Below are positions 40,266-48,700 of a DNA stretch of 64,000 nt, piece after piece. Each line of letters opens with the position of its first letter. The first letter of the stretch is position 1. The position numbers and the translations under genes were made by a program. The DNA comes from Armatimonadota bacterium. Its GTDB lineage: Bacteria; Armatimonadota; Fimbriimonadia; Fimbriimonadales; Fimbriimonadaceae. The notes beneath the pieces were generated by a model. The model made no database searches. It saw only the letters and a program-made list of their open reading frames with translations, and was not told where the DNA came from. The DNA is taken from NCBI GenBank assembly GCA_018268375.1, contig JAFDWS010000002.1:310001-374000 (forward strand), read 5' to 3'.

Positions 40266-40715
40266 ATGGACTCGAGGACGATACCACTGCCAAGGAACTC
40301 ATTGTTCTTGATTGGCGCCAATCAGTCTTGTCCAGGGTTTGTAGACTTGAGGCCGGCATGTGGACACTTGCACTGCCGCCACCATTTATGGGTGTTGGTT
40401 TTAGACGAAGACAACGTCGACAAATTACTGGCAAGTGTGCGAGGCGGCCCTGATTGCACTGTCATCGACGACACACACAATGTGTTGTGCGCGGGTAGGC
40501 CTTGGGTGGTCAAGTGTCCAGAATATAAATCGTTGAGCATACAAGGCATCGTGCCGCAAAAATCACCTAAGGGTATTTTGAGCACCAACCCATGCAGTGA
40601 GATGGCACTCAGAACGGACATGCAGGCCGCAATAGTGGAGATTTGCCTTTGGAGCGCCCTCGACGCTTACTTAGACGTCGACACCCCTGCGCTTATTGAC
40701 CAGTTTGTCCTCTAA
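40266..40715 (+). CDS. Unknown 149-aa protein with near-C-terminal LD tag
   Basis: Divergent from the phosphoesterase, sharing a 20-bp promoter region (TATTAT/TATAGC). CPGFVDLRPACGHLHCRHHLW is a Cys/His cluster that could bind zinc. The C-terminus has LWSALDAYLDVDT, the tag followed by ten more residues. Overlaps the convergent nuclease gene by 45 bp. Confidence 0.6.
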   Translation: MDSRTIPLPRNSLFLIGANQSCPGFVDLRPACGHLHCRHHLWVLVLDEDNVDKLLASVRGGPDCTVIDDTHNVLCAGRPWVVKCPEYKSLSIQGIVPQKSPKGILSTNPCSEMALRTDMQAAIVEICLWSALDAYLDVDTPALIDQFVL

Positions 40716-41165
40716 ATCAGCATACTTGGCCTGCACGTCCAAACCGCAGAGCATTGCTTTGCGCACCATTGAGTACAAAAATACAACCTCGTTCCAAGCC
40801 ACGGCCTTTTCACGCACCCTTGGGGCAGAGTTCACGACCACCTCGACTTTCTTGGGATGGCAATACAACAACCCCCAACCCTTGGGGAGCTCTTTGGGAG
40901 CCACCAAACCAGGCGGAGTCATAAAAAACCGGGATTGACCCACGCCGGCCGCCCAAGTCGAGCGAAACACCTTTTTTCGGTCTTTAAGAAAGTCCGCCCT
41001 TGATGTTTTGCACTCGACCAACACAGTATCATGCGCGTTGCGCCAGCCCAAGGCATCTGGGCGCTCCATTGACGCAGTGCATGACGTTTCACAGATGACC
41101 ACCGCGCACTTTTTAGTGCCACGAAGCCAACGCCCAGCGCGTTCAACCAATTCTGTATGTGTCAT
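40671..41165 (-). CDS. PD-(D/E)XK nuclease-like protein
   Basis: A 164-aa protein. MTHTELVERAGRWL at the start, ERPDALGW (Asp) and TVLVECKTSRADFLKDRKK (E-x-K) give the Glu...Asp...Glu-x-Lys order of the restriction-endonuclease fold, as in MmcB/VRR-like phage nucleases that are often misnamed. GVGQSRFFMTPPGLV follows, also usual there. Likely DNA repair or host DNA processing. ATG 41165 follows TACATG by 5 nt. Confidence 0.75.
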   Translation of the reverse strand: MTHTELVERAGRWLRGTKKCAVVICETSCTASMERPDALGWRNAHDTVLVECKTSRADFLKDRKKVFRSTWAAGVGQSRFFMTPPGLVAPKELPKGWGLLYCHPKKVEVVVNSAPRVREKAVAWNEVVFLYSMVRKAMLCGLDVQAKYADLEDKLVNKRRGVDV

Positions 41166-41184
41166 AGGCACATGTATTGTGCCG

Positions 41185-42291
41185 TTATTTTTCAGTAAGA
41201 ACACTGTCCAACAACCCGCCAAGTTGTTCCGAGCACAACTCGTCCAAGGCCATAGTCCGCACTGTTCCGGCCGGCAACCACGTCGACATCCACAATTTAC
41301 GGTCTGGGCGCACGAAGACACACAGCTCGAACGGGGCTTCCAGCCCAAAACACGTTTTGTGCCCTCTCTTTGCGTACGAGACTGGGATGACACCGTGTTG
41401 TCTAACAGAGTGCGCGTGTTCTCTCGGCACCAAGTAACCACAGGTCTTCCTTGCCGACGGTCGATAGTCCCTGGTGCCAGAACTCAAAGACTTTTTCAAG
41501 GTCGCACTAATGCGCTGCTGAATATCGGCAAGAAAACTCGGACTGTCCATCGTGCACAATTCGTCCAAGTCAAACACGTAAGTGGGTTTGCGATAAATGC
41601 GCAATCGACAAAAATCAATCCCAAGTTTTTGCAACGAAACATTCATCAACTCGCGCACTTCTGTTTCTTGTGGGCACTTCCTTTCATAAAGGTCGCGAAG
41701 CTGTCGACCGTCTAGCTGTGCCCAAACATTCAGTAATTGTGCGTATGGTTGGTGTTCACAGTAGACCAAAATAGACGAAAAACTGCGTGGCGACAAACCT
41801 GTTTTGGCAGTCAAATCGAACATGACTTGCTTGACCACACGCTTGGCATGAATCTGGTCTGCCGTGTATTTGAACACGTACCGCCACCAATATGGCCTGC
41901 CTGCGTGTTGCCGTTCCAGTGGCGAACTGGAGAGTGTGACAAAATTGTTGGGCCAAACCAAGTTGTCCACCACCTCGCTTAGAGAGTCATGTTTGGCAAG
42001 CTGCCCTAGGTAATGCCTGCTTTGGCAAACAGCGTTGTCATAAGCGTTCCTGAGCCATTCCAACATGGCCTTTTCGTCAGTGAACACATGACACTCAGGG
42101 TGTTCATAAGGCTGTGGAGAACCCGGCACAAACCTAACGACTTCACCAGAGGGGCTGACCTGGTTAAGCCGGCTTTGGAAATGTTGAAGGACAACGCCGC
42201 ACTCTGCCCCGTCCTCTACCAGAGGTTCGAACGTGCATTCAGACACATATCCGTGTCGTTTGTTTACCGTCCAAGCCGGCTGTTCTGCCAT
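41185..42291 (-). CDS. Unknown 368-aa protein with C-terminal LD tag
   Basis: The largest tagged protein apart from 21935-23071, which it matches in size and general layout. It ends EQLGGLLDSVLTEK. The C-terminal part has strands around LCVFVRPDRKLWMSTWLPAG, comparable to the pre-tag strands of its relatives. No catalytic motif. Confidence 0.65.
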   Translation of the reverse strand: MAEQPAWTVNKRHGYVSECTFEPLVEDGAECGVVLQHFQSRLNQVSPSGEVVRFVPGSPQPYEHPECHVFTDEKAMLEWLRNAYDNAVCQSRHYLGQLAKHDSLSEVVDNLVWPNNFVTLSSSPLERQHAGRPYWWRYVFKYTADQIHAKRVVKQVMFDLTAKTGLSPRSFSSILVYCEHQPYAQLLNVWAQLDGRQLRDLYERKCPQETEVRELMNVSLQKLGIDFCRLRIYRKPTYVFDLDELCTMDSPSFLADIQQRISATLKKSLSSGTRDYRPSARKTCGYLVPREHAHSVRQHGVIPVSYAKRGHKTCFGLEAPFELCVFVRPDRKLWMSTWLPAGTVRTMALDELCSEQLGGLLDSVLTEK

Positions 42292-42326
42292 CAAACACTA
42301 TTTTGGCATATGGGCATAATCAAACC

Positions 42327-42593
42327 GTGGGCAACGAACGCAACCATGCCGCAAAACACCATTTAGGACGTATTTTCGACAGCACCACGTCACAAGCCGT
42401 CAAAAACATAGACTCTGGACTGCAGTGGCATTCAGAGACGGCAGCTGTCAACCACATTAACGCGCTCGACGTCAGATTGCGCCAGGCCGGCAACAATGAC
42501 GAAGAAATCGCATCACTGTTAAGAGACCAGATAGAGAATTGCGCGAGGCTGTTGGTCATGATGCAGCGCCGGACCGGCAACTTCAATTTGTGA
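42327..42593 (+). CDS. Unknown 88-aa helical protein
   Basis: GTG 42327 follows CATAAT by 6 nt. Helical, ending in a coiled coil (EEIASLLRDQIENCARLLVMMQRR). No family recognised. Confidence 0.55.
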   Translation: MGNERNHAAKHHLGRIFDSTTSQAVKNIDSGLQWHSETAAVNHINALDVRLRQAGNNDEEIASLLRDQIENCARLLVMMQRRTGNFNL

Positions 42594-42598
42594 CCTTC

Positions 42599-42985
42599 TT
42601 AGGGCAATGGTTTGGGGTAGTCGAAAGGCAATCCTGCCGTTTCACTCGTGGCCGCCAACATATAGGCTGAGGCGTAATAAGCAACGGCGGTCGTGAGTTT
42701 CTTCAATTCTTCTAATGTCATGTCTGGACAGCTGCACGAAACGACGACAGTCGCTGAGCCGTGAGGCTTTTTCCACTTGGCCGAGTGTGTCTCGGTGCCA
42801 TTGTGCAAACGGCGGATTTTGCCCTCCAAAGTCGGGCTTGGCCGGCGTTTGCCAGCCATGAGCATACTGACATGAGATTGACTGACGCCAAGTTCCTTGG
42901 CCAGTTCGACCTGGTTATAGTGTTGACCTAACGCGACGAGTTCTTCCATGAATCCCGGCCTGTCGTCCAATTGTATCACAGCCAT
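42599..42985 (-). CDS. XRE-type helix-turn-helix regulator
   Basis: A 128-aa protein with an N-terminal Cro/C1-type HTH (YNQVELAKELGVSQSHVSMLMAGKRRPS, residues ~24-51) and a C-terminal part with a CSCPD motif that may bind a ligand or metal. A candidate for the repressor acting on palindromes elsewhere in the window. ATG 42985 is 1 nt after the upstream stop. Confidence 0.85.
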   Translation of the reverse strand: MAVIQLDDRPGFMEELVALGQHYNQVELAKELGVSQSHVSMLMAGKRRPSPTLEGKIRRLHNGTETHSAKWKKPHGSATVVVSCSCPDMTLEELKKLTTAVAYYASAYMLAATSETAGLPFDYPKPLP

Positions 42986-42986
42986 A

Positions 42987-43472
42987 CTAGTTTTCCACAC
43001 ATAAGTCTAAAATACTGGTGTTCTTTGGGCCAAAGTCGGCCTCACAAGCCACCTGCATCTCCGCACGATAATACAACTGTGAGGGGAAGCGATTTTCATG
43101 TTGTACCACGAAATTCCGAAACTTGACCACTGCCCGAACAGTTTTGGGCAATTTTAGGCCGGAACGTGCCTCAAACCAGTTAAGCAGACGGCGACGTTCA
43201 CTGTCAACTTTGCGGTGTAAAGCGGCGCACAGGTCGACGTACAAACGGTTTTCCATCTTGTATACCCCCGTAAGATTGCCTGATGCTTTCATCCACTGAC
43301 TATGCCAGGGTTCTCCAGGGCGACAATAGACAACTCGATTCGACACGCTCTGCACCATGACGGCCGTGTCGCGGGGTTGTAAATACACCCCCCGAAGTTC
43401 GGCAACGACGTCGGCCCGGAGCCTTTGTAGCTCATTGGGAGGAATCGAGGTGGTTTCAATTCCAATTTCCAT
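42987..43472 (-). CDS. Unknown 161-aa protein with C-terminal LD tag
   Basis: ATG 43472 overlaps the upstream stop (TGATG). Helix and strand mixture; ends KNTSILDLCVEN, matching the tag with Val at the last hydrophobic position. Between the XRE gene and another tagged gene. Confidence 0.65.
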   Translation of the reverse strand: MEIGIETTSIPPNELQRLRADVVAELRGVYLQPRDTAVMVQSVSNRVVYCRPGEPWHSQWMKASGNLTGVYKMENRLYVDLCAALHRKVDSERRRLLNWFEARSGLKLPKTVRAVVKFRNFVVQHENRFPSQLYYRAEMQVACEADFGPKNTSILDLCVEN

Positions 43473-43921
43473 CAAACACATTCTCCCAGAGTCGTGTCTA
43501 ACACGTTGTCGTGACCTGGTTTTTTGGCGAAACAACTGACACCAGCGTCTACGACAAGTTCCACATATCCGTTGCTTAATTTGCAGCGCAAGTCGTACAC
43601 GCGCACGTGTGTCATGTCTATAGAGCGACCGGCCGCGTCAGCCACGGCCTTTCTAGCGGCGGCAATGCGTTCCATGGCCAGGGTCACGCACTGGTTCGCC
43701 AACGTATGGACAGAGGCTCCAGGCTGGACGGGTGTGTCGCTTAAAACACTGAACGTCCAATAGTAGGCATGAGGTTCATAGGGGACTGGGCCGTAAACGC
43801 CCGCAGACGTGTAGAGGAGCATATGGTCTCCAACCGTAGGCTCGTACAACGTACTGTCCGAGACTAGCTTGGACTTAACCAGGCGCATCAAATCGCCCGT
43901 CAATGGGAGTTCGGCGTCCAT
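43472..43921 (-). CDS. Unknown 149-aa protein with C-terminal LD tag
   Basis: ATG 43921 overlaps the upstream stop (TAATG). Beta-rich (HAYYWTFSVLSDTPV, then LSNGYVELVVDAGVSCF). Ends HDNVLDTTLGECV. Adjacent tagged genes here (42987, 43472, 44648, 45254, 45929) suggest tandem duplication and divergence. Confidence 0.65.
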   Translation of the reverse strand: MDAELPLTGDLMRLVKSKLVSDSTLYEPTVGDHMLLYTSAGVYGPVPYEPHAYYWTFSVLSDTPVQPGASVHTLANQCVTLAMERIAAARKAVADAAGRSIDMTHVRVYDLRCKLSNGYVELVVDAGVSCFAKKPGHDNVLDTTLGECV

Positions 43922-44625
43922 TAGGCGATTGACAAAGGTCGGTCGAATACTTGCGGTACAAACTCTCGGCACATTTTTTCGTTCGCGTCACGCATTTGGC
44001 GCAAAGAATCCGCCAGTTCAGACTTTTCATCCCCCATGTCCTGTAAAGCACGGCGGGCGAACTGGTCGAGACAATCCGCGGGTTCAAAAAACGGGTCGCC
44101 GAACGCCAACTGCATCAAAGCTGTGTAGGAGTCCTTGAGGAACACCATTGCCGAACGATTGACGCCCGTGTCTGCTGCCCGCCAGAGGTACCACGGATAG
44201 TCCTCCGTGTCGACCAGGGCGATTCTGCGGACGGCGGCTGCAGGAACCTCGCCACAATAAGCACAGGTGCCTAAAGCCATCAACGAAAGCCCCCAGAGGG
44301 CTTGGTGTGCCTGGACGAGGTCTCGCGGGGCTTGTCCGGCGTCAATAAGCTGCTTTGTGACGTCGATGTAGTTCAAAGCGTCTTCGTCGGGGACGAACTT
44401 GTCCCTGTCTAGAACAGTGCTGTCGATTTCGACAAGACCCATGACTGGGTCTGCGTCTGTGACGGCGCACGATGCGTAATATGGAGCCAGCCAGCCGTCA
44501 CTCAGGTACACCCTTCCCGGCAGTGGTGGCTTGTCCCATTTACCGAGGTCTTCGGTGCCTGGACGCAGACCGTCACTTAATGCCGCTCGCGCGAGCTGAC
44601 CACTGGTTCCGTAGTATAGGGTCAT
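43921..44625 (-). CDS. Possible ADP-ribosyltransferase-fold protein
   Basis: A 234-aa protein. LYYGTSGQLARAALSDGLRPG, GRVYLSD and APYYASCAVTDADPVMGLVEID resemble the opening of ART/Tpt1-fold enzymes (H-G-T-S, VYL, A-x-x-Y-A). The usual first His is Tyr here, and a catalytic Glu is not identified, so the assignment is tentative. A Cys pair (CAYCGEV) follows. CATAAA lies 5 nt before ATG 44625. Confidence 0.5.
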   Translation of the reverse strand: MTLYYGTSGQLARAALSDGLRPGTEDLGKWDKPPLPGRVYLSDGWLAPYYASCAVTDADPVMGLVEIDSTVLDRDKFVPDEDALNYIDVTKQLIDAGQAPRDLVQAHQALWGLSLMALGTCAYCGEVPAAAVRRIALVDTEDYPWYLWRAADTGVNRSAMVFLKDSYTALMQLAFGDPFFEPADCLDQFARRALQDMGDEKSELADSLRQMRDANEKMCREFVPQVFDRPLSIA

Positions 44626-44647
44626 CCTAGTTTATGTATACCACAAA

Positions 44648-45247
44648 TCAGGACTGCAGCACTGAGTCTAAAAGACTGACGGTAGGTTCAGATTGAGTCC
44701 GAAACGGCACCTGTATGCCGGACAAGGCCCCGTTTTGGACTGCATAGTACCACGGGCCATTTTTAGCCAAATACACTTCGATGCTCGGTCGTTCAAAGAA
44801 GTACCAGGCGCTCGATGGACATAGGATGGAGCGGTTAGAAACGACGCTGTAGGGTGTCTCCACGTCTCTTGGAAGCTCCAACACGCGGTCAAAAACCAGG
44901 AAGTTAGCATCGGCACACAATTGCGGTGGAAAGGCCTTTTGTGCATCGTTGTTAGACAGAGGTCGAAACTCGAGTCTTGTGACCTGGTGTTCCAACAGGT
45001 GCAACTGCAAGCTTTCAAGCACCCATTCCAGGGGAGCCCTGGTGCTGAACCGAGAGTATCTAGACGCATTCCTACGGCCCCAATCGTCCTCGACGTGTAT
45101 GTCAGTGAGTTGGAACGCCAAAGGATTTTTGCTTTTTTGACTTGTCAATGCACAAAACCTGGTCAGTATCTTGGCCAGTTCCGTGTCATGCTTCGCAGTA
45201 GTGCTGCATTGACCCATTTCAGCTACAAAAAGCTCTTTCAACGTCAT
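44648..45247 (-). CDS. Unknown 199-aa protein with C-terminal LD tag
   Basis: Helical N-terminal half; C-terminal strands IEVYLAKNGPWYYAVQNGALSGI, then EPTVSLLDSVLQS, the tag. The Y-L-A-K-N-G-x-W strand resembles LVYKNGNMGFAVYQN in the 15296-15832 protein, good evidence that tagged proteins share a C-terminal module. It starts 6 nt after the upstream stop. Confidence 0.65.
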   Translation of the reverse strand: MTLKELFVAEMGQCSTTAKHDTELAKILTRFCALTSQKSKNPLAFQLTDIHVEDDWGRRNASRYSRFSTRAPLEWVLESLQLHLLEHQVTRLEFRPLSNNDAQKAFPPQLCADANFLVFDRVLELPRDVETPYSVVSNRSILCPSSAWYFFERPSIEVYLAKNGPWYYAVQNGALSGIQVPFRTQSEPTVSLLDSVLQS

Positions 45248-45253
45248 TTGAGG

Positions 45254-45895
45254 TCACGCTAGTTCAGTCACAGCGGTGTCGATTCGACTCGGCTTTGAAC
45301 GATGGACGACCGCAGACTGAGTGCGTACGCGTGGCACATTGGTCACGCGGTACATCATTCTCCACACTGGCACTACTTTCTTGTCCTCTGTGGAGACTAA
45401 ATGAATTGTGACAGGGCGGACCTTTTCGATTGCAATGACGGCCGCCTTCCGCTTTTGTAGACGGGGCGACAAATGCACGGCACGGCCAGACATGTCGGCT
45501 GGAATGACAGTGGCAACTGTCCTGTTGTAAACCAAGACCTCGGGCTCAAACTTGAAACACGTATCGTCGAACGCCCAGCGTTGGTTGGCAGACACTCGCT
45601 TGTCTTTCTCGACCAAAGCACCAAACGCCAGCGAGCACATCCAATGAAAATTGTCCTGCAGCTCTCGCAGCGATACTGTTTTTCCTTTAATGGACATACT
45701 ATAAGCCACTCGCTTCTGTGTGCCTTTTTTGATTGGCTTCTGTACACCGGGTAGTTTTAACAACGACCATGGTAGTAGCGTGGCCGCCTTGCGGTAAACC
45801 CGTGCGACTTTGTTGACCGGACACCGTTCTGCGCCAGGCACTACGGCCTCGAGTGCTGCTGCCACCGCTCCTTCAGCGATTTGCCAAAGTGTCAT
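45254..45895 (-). CDS. Unknown 213-aa protein with LD-type C-terminus
   Basis: ATG 45895 follows TATACT by 6 nt. Basic protein with a helical N-terminus and beta-rich middle (RVAYSMSIKGKTVSLRELQDNFHWM). Ends KPSRIDTAVTELA, a weaker form of the tag (I-D in place of L-D). Confidence 0.6.
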   Translation of the reverse strand: MTLWQIAEGAVAAALEAVVPGAERCPVNKVARVYRKAATLLPWSLLKLPGVQKPIKKGTQKRVAYSMSIKGKTVSLRELQDNFHWMCSLAFGALVEKDKRVSANQRWAFDDTCFKFEPEVLVYNRTVATVIPADMSGRAVHLSPRLQKRKAAVIAIEKVRPVTIHLVSTEDKKVVPVWRMMYRVTNVPRVRTQSAVVHRSKPSRIDTAVTELA

Positions 45896-45928
45896 GCGCG
45901 CAGTATACCACATGACAACGACCGGCGC

Positions 45929-46720
45929 TCAAGGCTCGTTGACCCACATATCCAACGGACTCTCTTTGCGCGCTGGTACTAACACCACTGGCCGCACTGT
46001 GAATGTGTCAGGCAAGGCGCAACGAAAGGCCAGTCCAGGCTTGCCTGCGTTGGCCATTTCTTGTTTGGAGAACATTGAGGTCAATAATGCCTTTGTCTCG
46101 GGGGTGTCACTGTTTTTACTCAAGTCTTGAGTGTAAATCTCTAGTGGTTTTTTGGCCTCTGTCGGAATTTCCAACACTAAAGCCTGATAGGTGGTGTCGT
46201 CCTCTTGTGACAGCTTCGCCAAAAGGTTTTGTGTCCGTTCTTCAACGGTCGGCGGGCCTGCTGCCTCATCTTTTGGCGACGGACACGCGAACATAGGGAC
46301 TACGGCCGCAAAGTCGTCGTACACTTCTTGGTTGTTGTCACTCAACCATTGCAGAAACTCAACGCCGGCAAGCAAGACTGATTGGGCGGAAAACGCAAGA
46401 GGGTCAAAAGCACGTTTGCACACGATTGGAGGACCAAGTCTGCCGCCTAGGTTGCAAAGTCGCGCTATGTACGTTTGCGCGGCCTTGATGGACATTGAGG
46501 CCGCAGCACGGGTTGCTGCGACCTCCCTGGTGCTCCACATTTGTCCCAGGTAATCGGAGTTATAGTTGTTTTTGAACTCACCAGACAACTGTGGCGGCCC
46601 GAACACCCTGCATAAAGGTTCTTCGTACACACCTTTGACGGCGGCTTCGGACAAATCCTTGTTGTAGGCCTTGTTCAGCACATCAAGCGACTGTGACAAG
46701 CTTGTTCTCTTGATGTTCAT
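45929..46720 (-). CDS. Unknown 263-aa protein with LD-type C-terminus
   Basis: Mostly helical, with a long acidic central segment, ending RKESPLDMWVNEP, a tag variant. ATG 46720 overlaps the end of the protease gene by 38 bp, an unusually long overlap, so a later start is possible. Confidence 0.6.
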   Translation of the reverse strand: MNIKRTSLSQSLDVLNKAYNKDLSEAAVKGVYEEPLCRVFGPPQLSGEFKNNYNSDYLGQMWSTREVAATRAAASMSIKAAQTYIARLCNLGGRLGPPIVCKRAFDPLAFSAQSVLLAGVEFLQWLSDNNQEVYDDFAAVVPMFACPSPKDEAAGPPTVEERTQNLLAKLSQEDDTTYQALVLEIPTEAKKPLEIYTQDLSKNSDTPETKALLTSMFSKQEMANAGKPGLAFRCALPDTFTVRPVVLVPARKESPLDMWVNEP

Positions 46721-48695
46721 TAAGACTCTTTTGCACTTCGGCTAGTTTGGCCTTGTGAGAGAACCGTGGTTGCTCTGTGAGTCCGTGCTTGCTCGCGTAG
46801 TCCAAAAATGTCTCCTGGGACATGCTCGAGTGTTCGGCCAAATAGCTTGCCACATCTACCAACAGAGCAAAATGCTCTTCCAAAACCTGCGTGGTTTCGC
46901 TTTCACAATCGGACATTATTGTCGTAGCGATTTGACTCACCTTTTCACTGTGTGCGTGGTCGACCACGAACTCAGCGTTTGCCTCGTTCAAATAGCCGAG
47001 CCAATGCTCAGGAAAAAGACCTGCTTTACCAACAGCCGCCTTCAGAGTCGACAAAACCCTGCGCAAGTCTCCTCCAGCACCGTTCGAGACGTTGTCTTCG
47101 CCAAACACCAACGCCTCTGCTTTGAACCCGGCCAGACCCCACCGTGCTTCGTCCAGAATCTCTTGGCGCGTCTTGTAATCGTCTGAAGACTGCGGAAGCA
47201 TGTACCCTCCGGCCGATGATGCGGTGCGAGAGCGTATTTGCTTAGGTGGCCGCCCATAAAACTGCATGTACGCCACAGCGTGCCCGGCCTCGTGCACCGC
47301 GACCACACATTGTTTTTCAGACTCGTCAGAACGCCGCAGGTATTCCACAAGCAACTGTACGTGGCAACGGTGCTCCTTGCTGCCTCGTGCAAAAACGTAA
47401 GACTGTTCCGCAGCATCGTAACGCCACGATATGACCCCTTTCGCTTCACAAAGTTCACACATCGCCTCGGCCAAAAATGAATCGAACAATGGCCCGAATG
47501 AGGTGACGACAGGCCGGGCTCCCTGAGTGGGGAACACACTTTCGTTGAATACCAGCTCGCGCACTGACGGGTCGATGTCCAACTTTACTTGATAGTGTTC
47601 TTGTGCTCGCTGGGCGGTGGCGGCAATTTGATTGTCGATGATGCGCCAATAACACTCACGGTCAAGACTAGGGTATATCACGTGGTTGTTGCCCAGCCTG
47701 GCGATTTGTTCTGGGCGGAACCGTTCGGCCAAAGCGTCTTTTACTTGGGCCAAGGTGATTTTTTCGGTTTCGGCGCGCAGTTCTTCAATGTCGATGTCTG
47801 GATTGGCCTCGTGGCTGTGCAAGTACACTTCGTCCAAGTTCCCTACACAGAAAACTATGCACCGCGACAAATCCTTGGGTTCACAAAGTTTGAAACCGGC
47901 GTGAACTTGTTCCACAAGTTCGATGGCCGCATCAATGTCTGTGACTTCAGCTGCCAACTGTGACTGCCAATACTCATAGTTTTCATTAAAACGAAAACGC
48001 GCCGGGTTGGCTTTGTACAAATTGGCGAACCTGAATTCGTCGATGCACAAGACTTGAGAATCTGACTTGTTCTTGCGGGACGAACCTGGTGGTTCTTGAT
48101 AGTTTGGAAAGAGCCTGCGGAATTGGTTTTCGCACTCTACGACTGCGTTCTTCTCGACCTTTCCACCCATGTCCTTGAACCTTTGCAGTTTTTGGAGATA
48201 CTCCAAAGGAAGATTGCTCACGTGACGTTTTCTTGCCAGTGGCGCTCCATCCAGCAAGTCCCAAATCAAACGCGCTGCAGGGCGGTCGACCTCAGAGCCT
48301 TGTTCATTGATGAAACGAATCGTCTGAAACTCGTCAAACACCAACACGCCCCGACCATCCGGAATGCAGTCGGCATAATCTTCCATTTGGTACCGCAGGG
48401 CATAGTCCGAGAAGTTGCCGGCGTATTCGCCCATGTCAAAATGCCCATACGCGTTCTCGAGGCCCATCAAGGCAACAAGGCGCCTAATAAGGTGGGTTTT
48501 ACCCACCCCTGTCATTCCCCATAAACAAATGATGGTCGGTCGCGTCATCAACTCTGGCGTCACGTAAAAAGGCTTTACGTAACGCAGAATAGAGTCAATT
48601 TCTTTGTCAATACTGGCGAACTCTGTCTTGAGCTGGTTTCCAATAGCACGCAGATGCTCGACTCGTTGTTTTACTGTGTTGGTGGATGATTGCAT
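46683..48695 (-). CDS. Clp-type AAA+ ATPase fused to an FtsH-type (M41) peptidase
   Basis: A 670-aa protein. Walker A is GMTGVGKT (60-67) and Walker B is VLVFDEFQT (Asp121-Glu122). LAERFRPEQIARL (~322-334) matches the Clp/Hsp100 F-R-P-E-x-x-x-R-I arginine-finger block, and QGARPVVTSFG (~391) matches the Clp small domain Y-G-A-R-P-L. The C-terminal third is an M41 zinc peptidase: AVHEAGHAVAYM (zinc His468 and His472) and NGAGGDLRRV with the third ligand Asp543. True FtsH uses a different AAA type and has membrane helices; neither is seen here. Probably a soluble ATP-dependent protease. ATG 48695 preferred; a TTG at 48704 overlaps the previous stop. Confidence 0.85.
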   Translation of the reverse strand: MQSSTNTVKQRVEHLRAIGNQLKTEFASIDKEIDSILRYVKPFYVTPELMTRPTIICLWGMTGVGKTHLIRRLVALMGLENAYGHFDMGEYAGNFSDYALRYQMEDYADCIPDGRGVLVFDEFQTIRFINEQGSEVDRPAARLIWDLLDGAPLARKRHVSNLPLEYLQKLQRFKDMGGKVEKNAVVECENQFRRLFPNYQEPPGSSRKNKSDSQVLCIDEFRFANLYKANPARFRFNENYEYWQSQLAAEVTDIDAAIELVEQVHAGFKLCEPKDLSRCIVFCVGNLDEVYLHSHEANPDIDIEELRAETEKITLAQVKDALAERFRPEQIARLGNNHVIYPSLDRECYWRIIDNQIAATAQRAQEHYQVKLDIDPSVRELVFNESVFPTQGARPVVTSFGPLFDSFLAEAMCELCEAKGVISWRYDAAEQSYVFARGSKEHRCHVQLLVEYLRRSDESEKQCVVAVHEAGHAVAYMQFYGRPPKQIRSRTASSAGGYMLPQSSDDYKTRQEILDEARWGLAGFKAEALVFGEDNVSNGAGGDLRRVLSTLKAAVGKAGLFPEHWLGYLNEANAEFVVDHAHSEKVSQIATTIMSDCESETTQVLEEHFALLVDVASYLAEHSSMSQETFLDYASKHGLTEQPRFSHKAKLAEVQKSLNEHQENKLVTVA

Positions 48696-48700
48696 GATGG

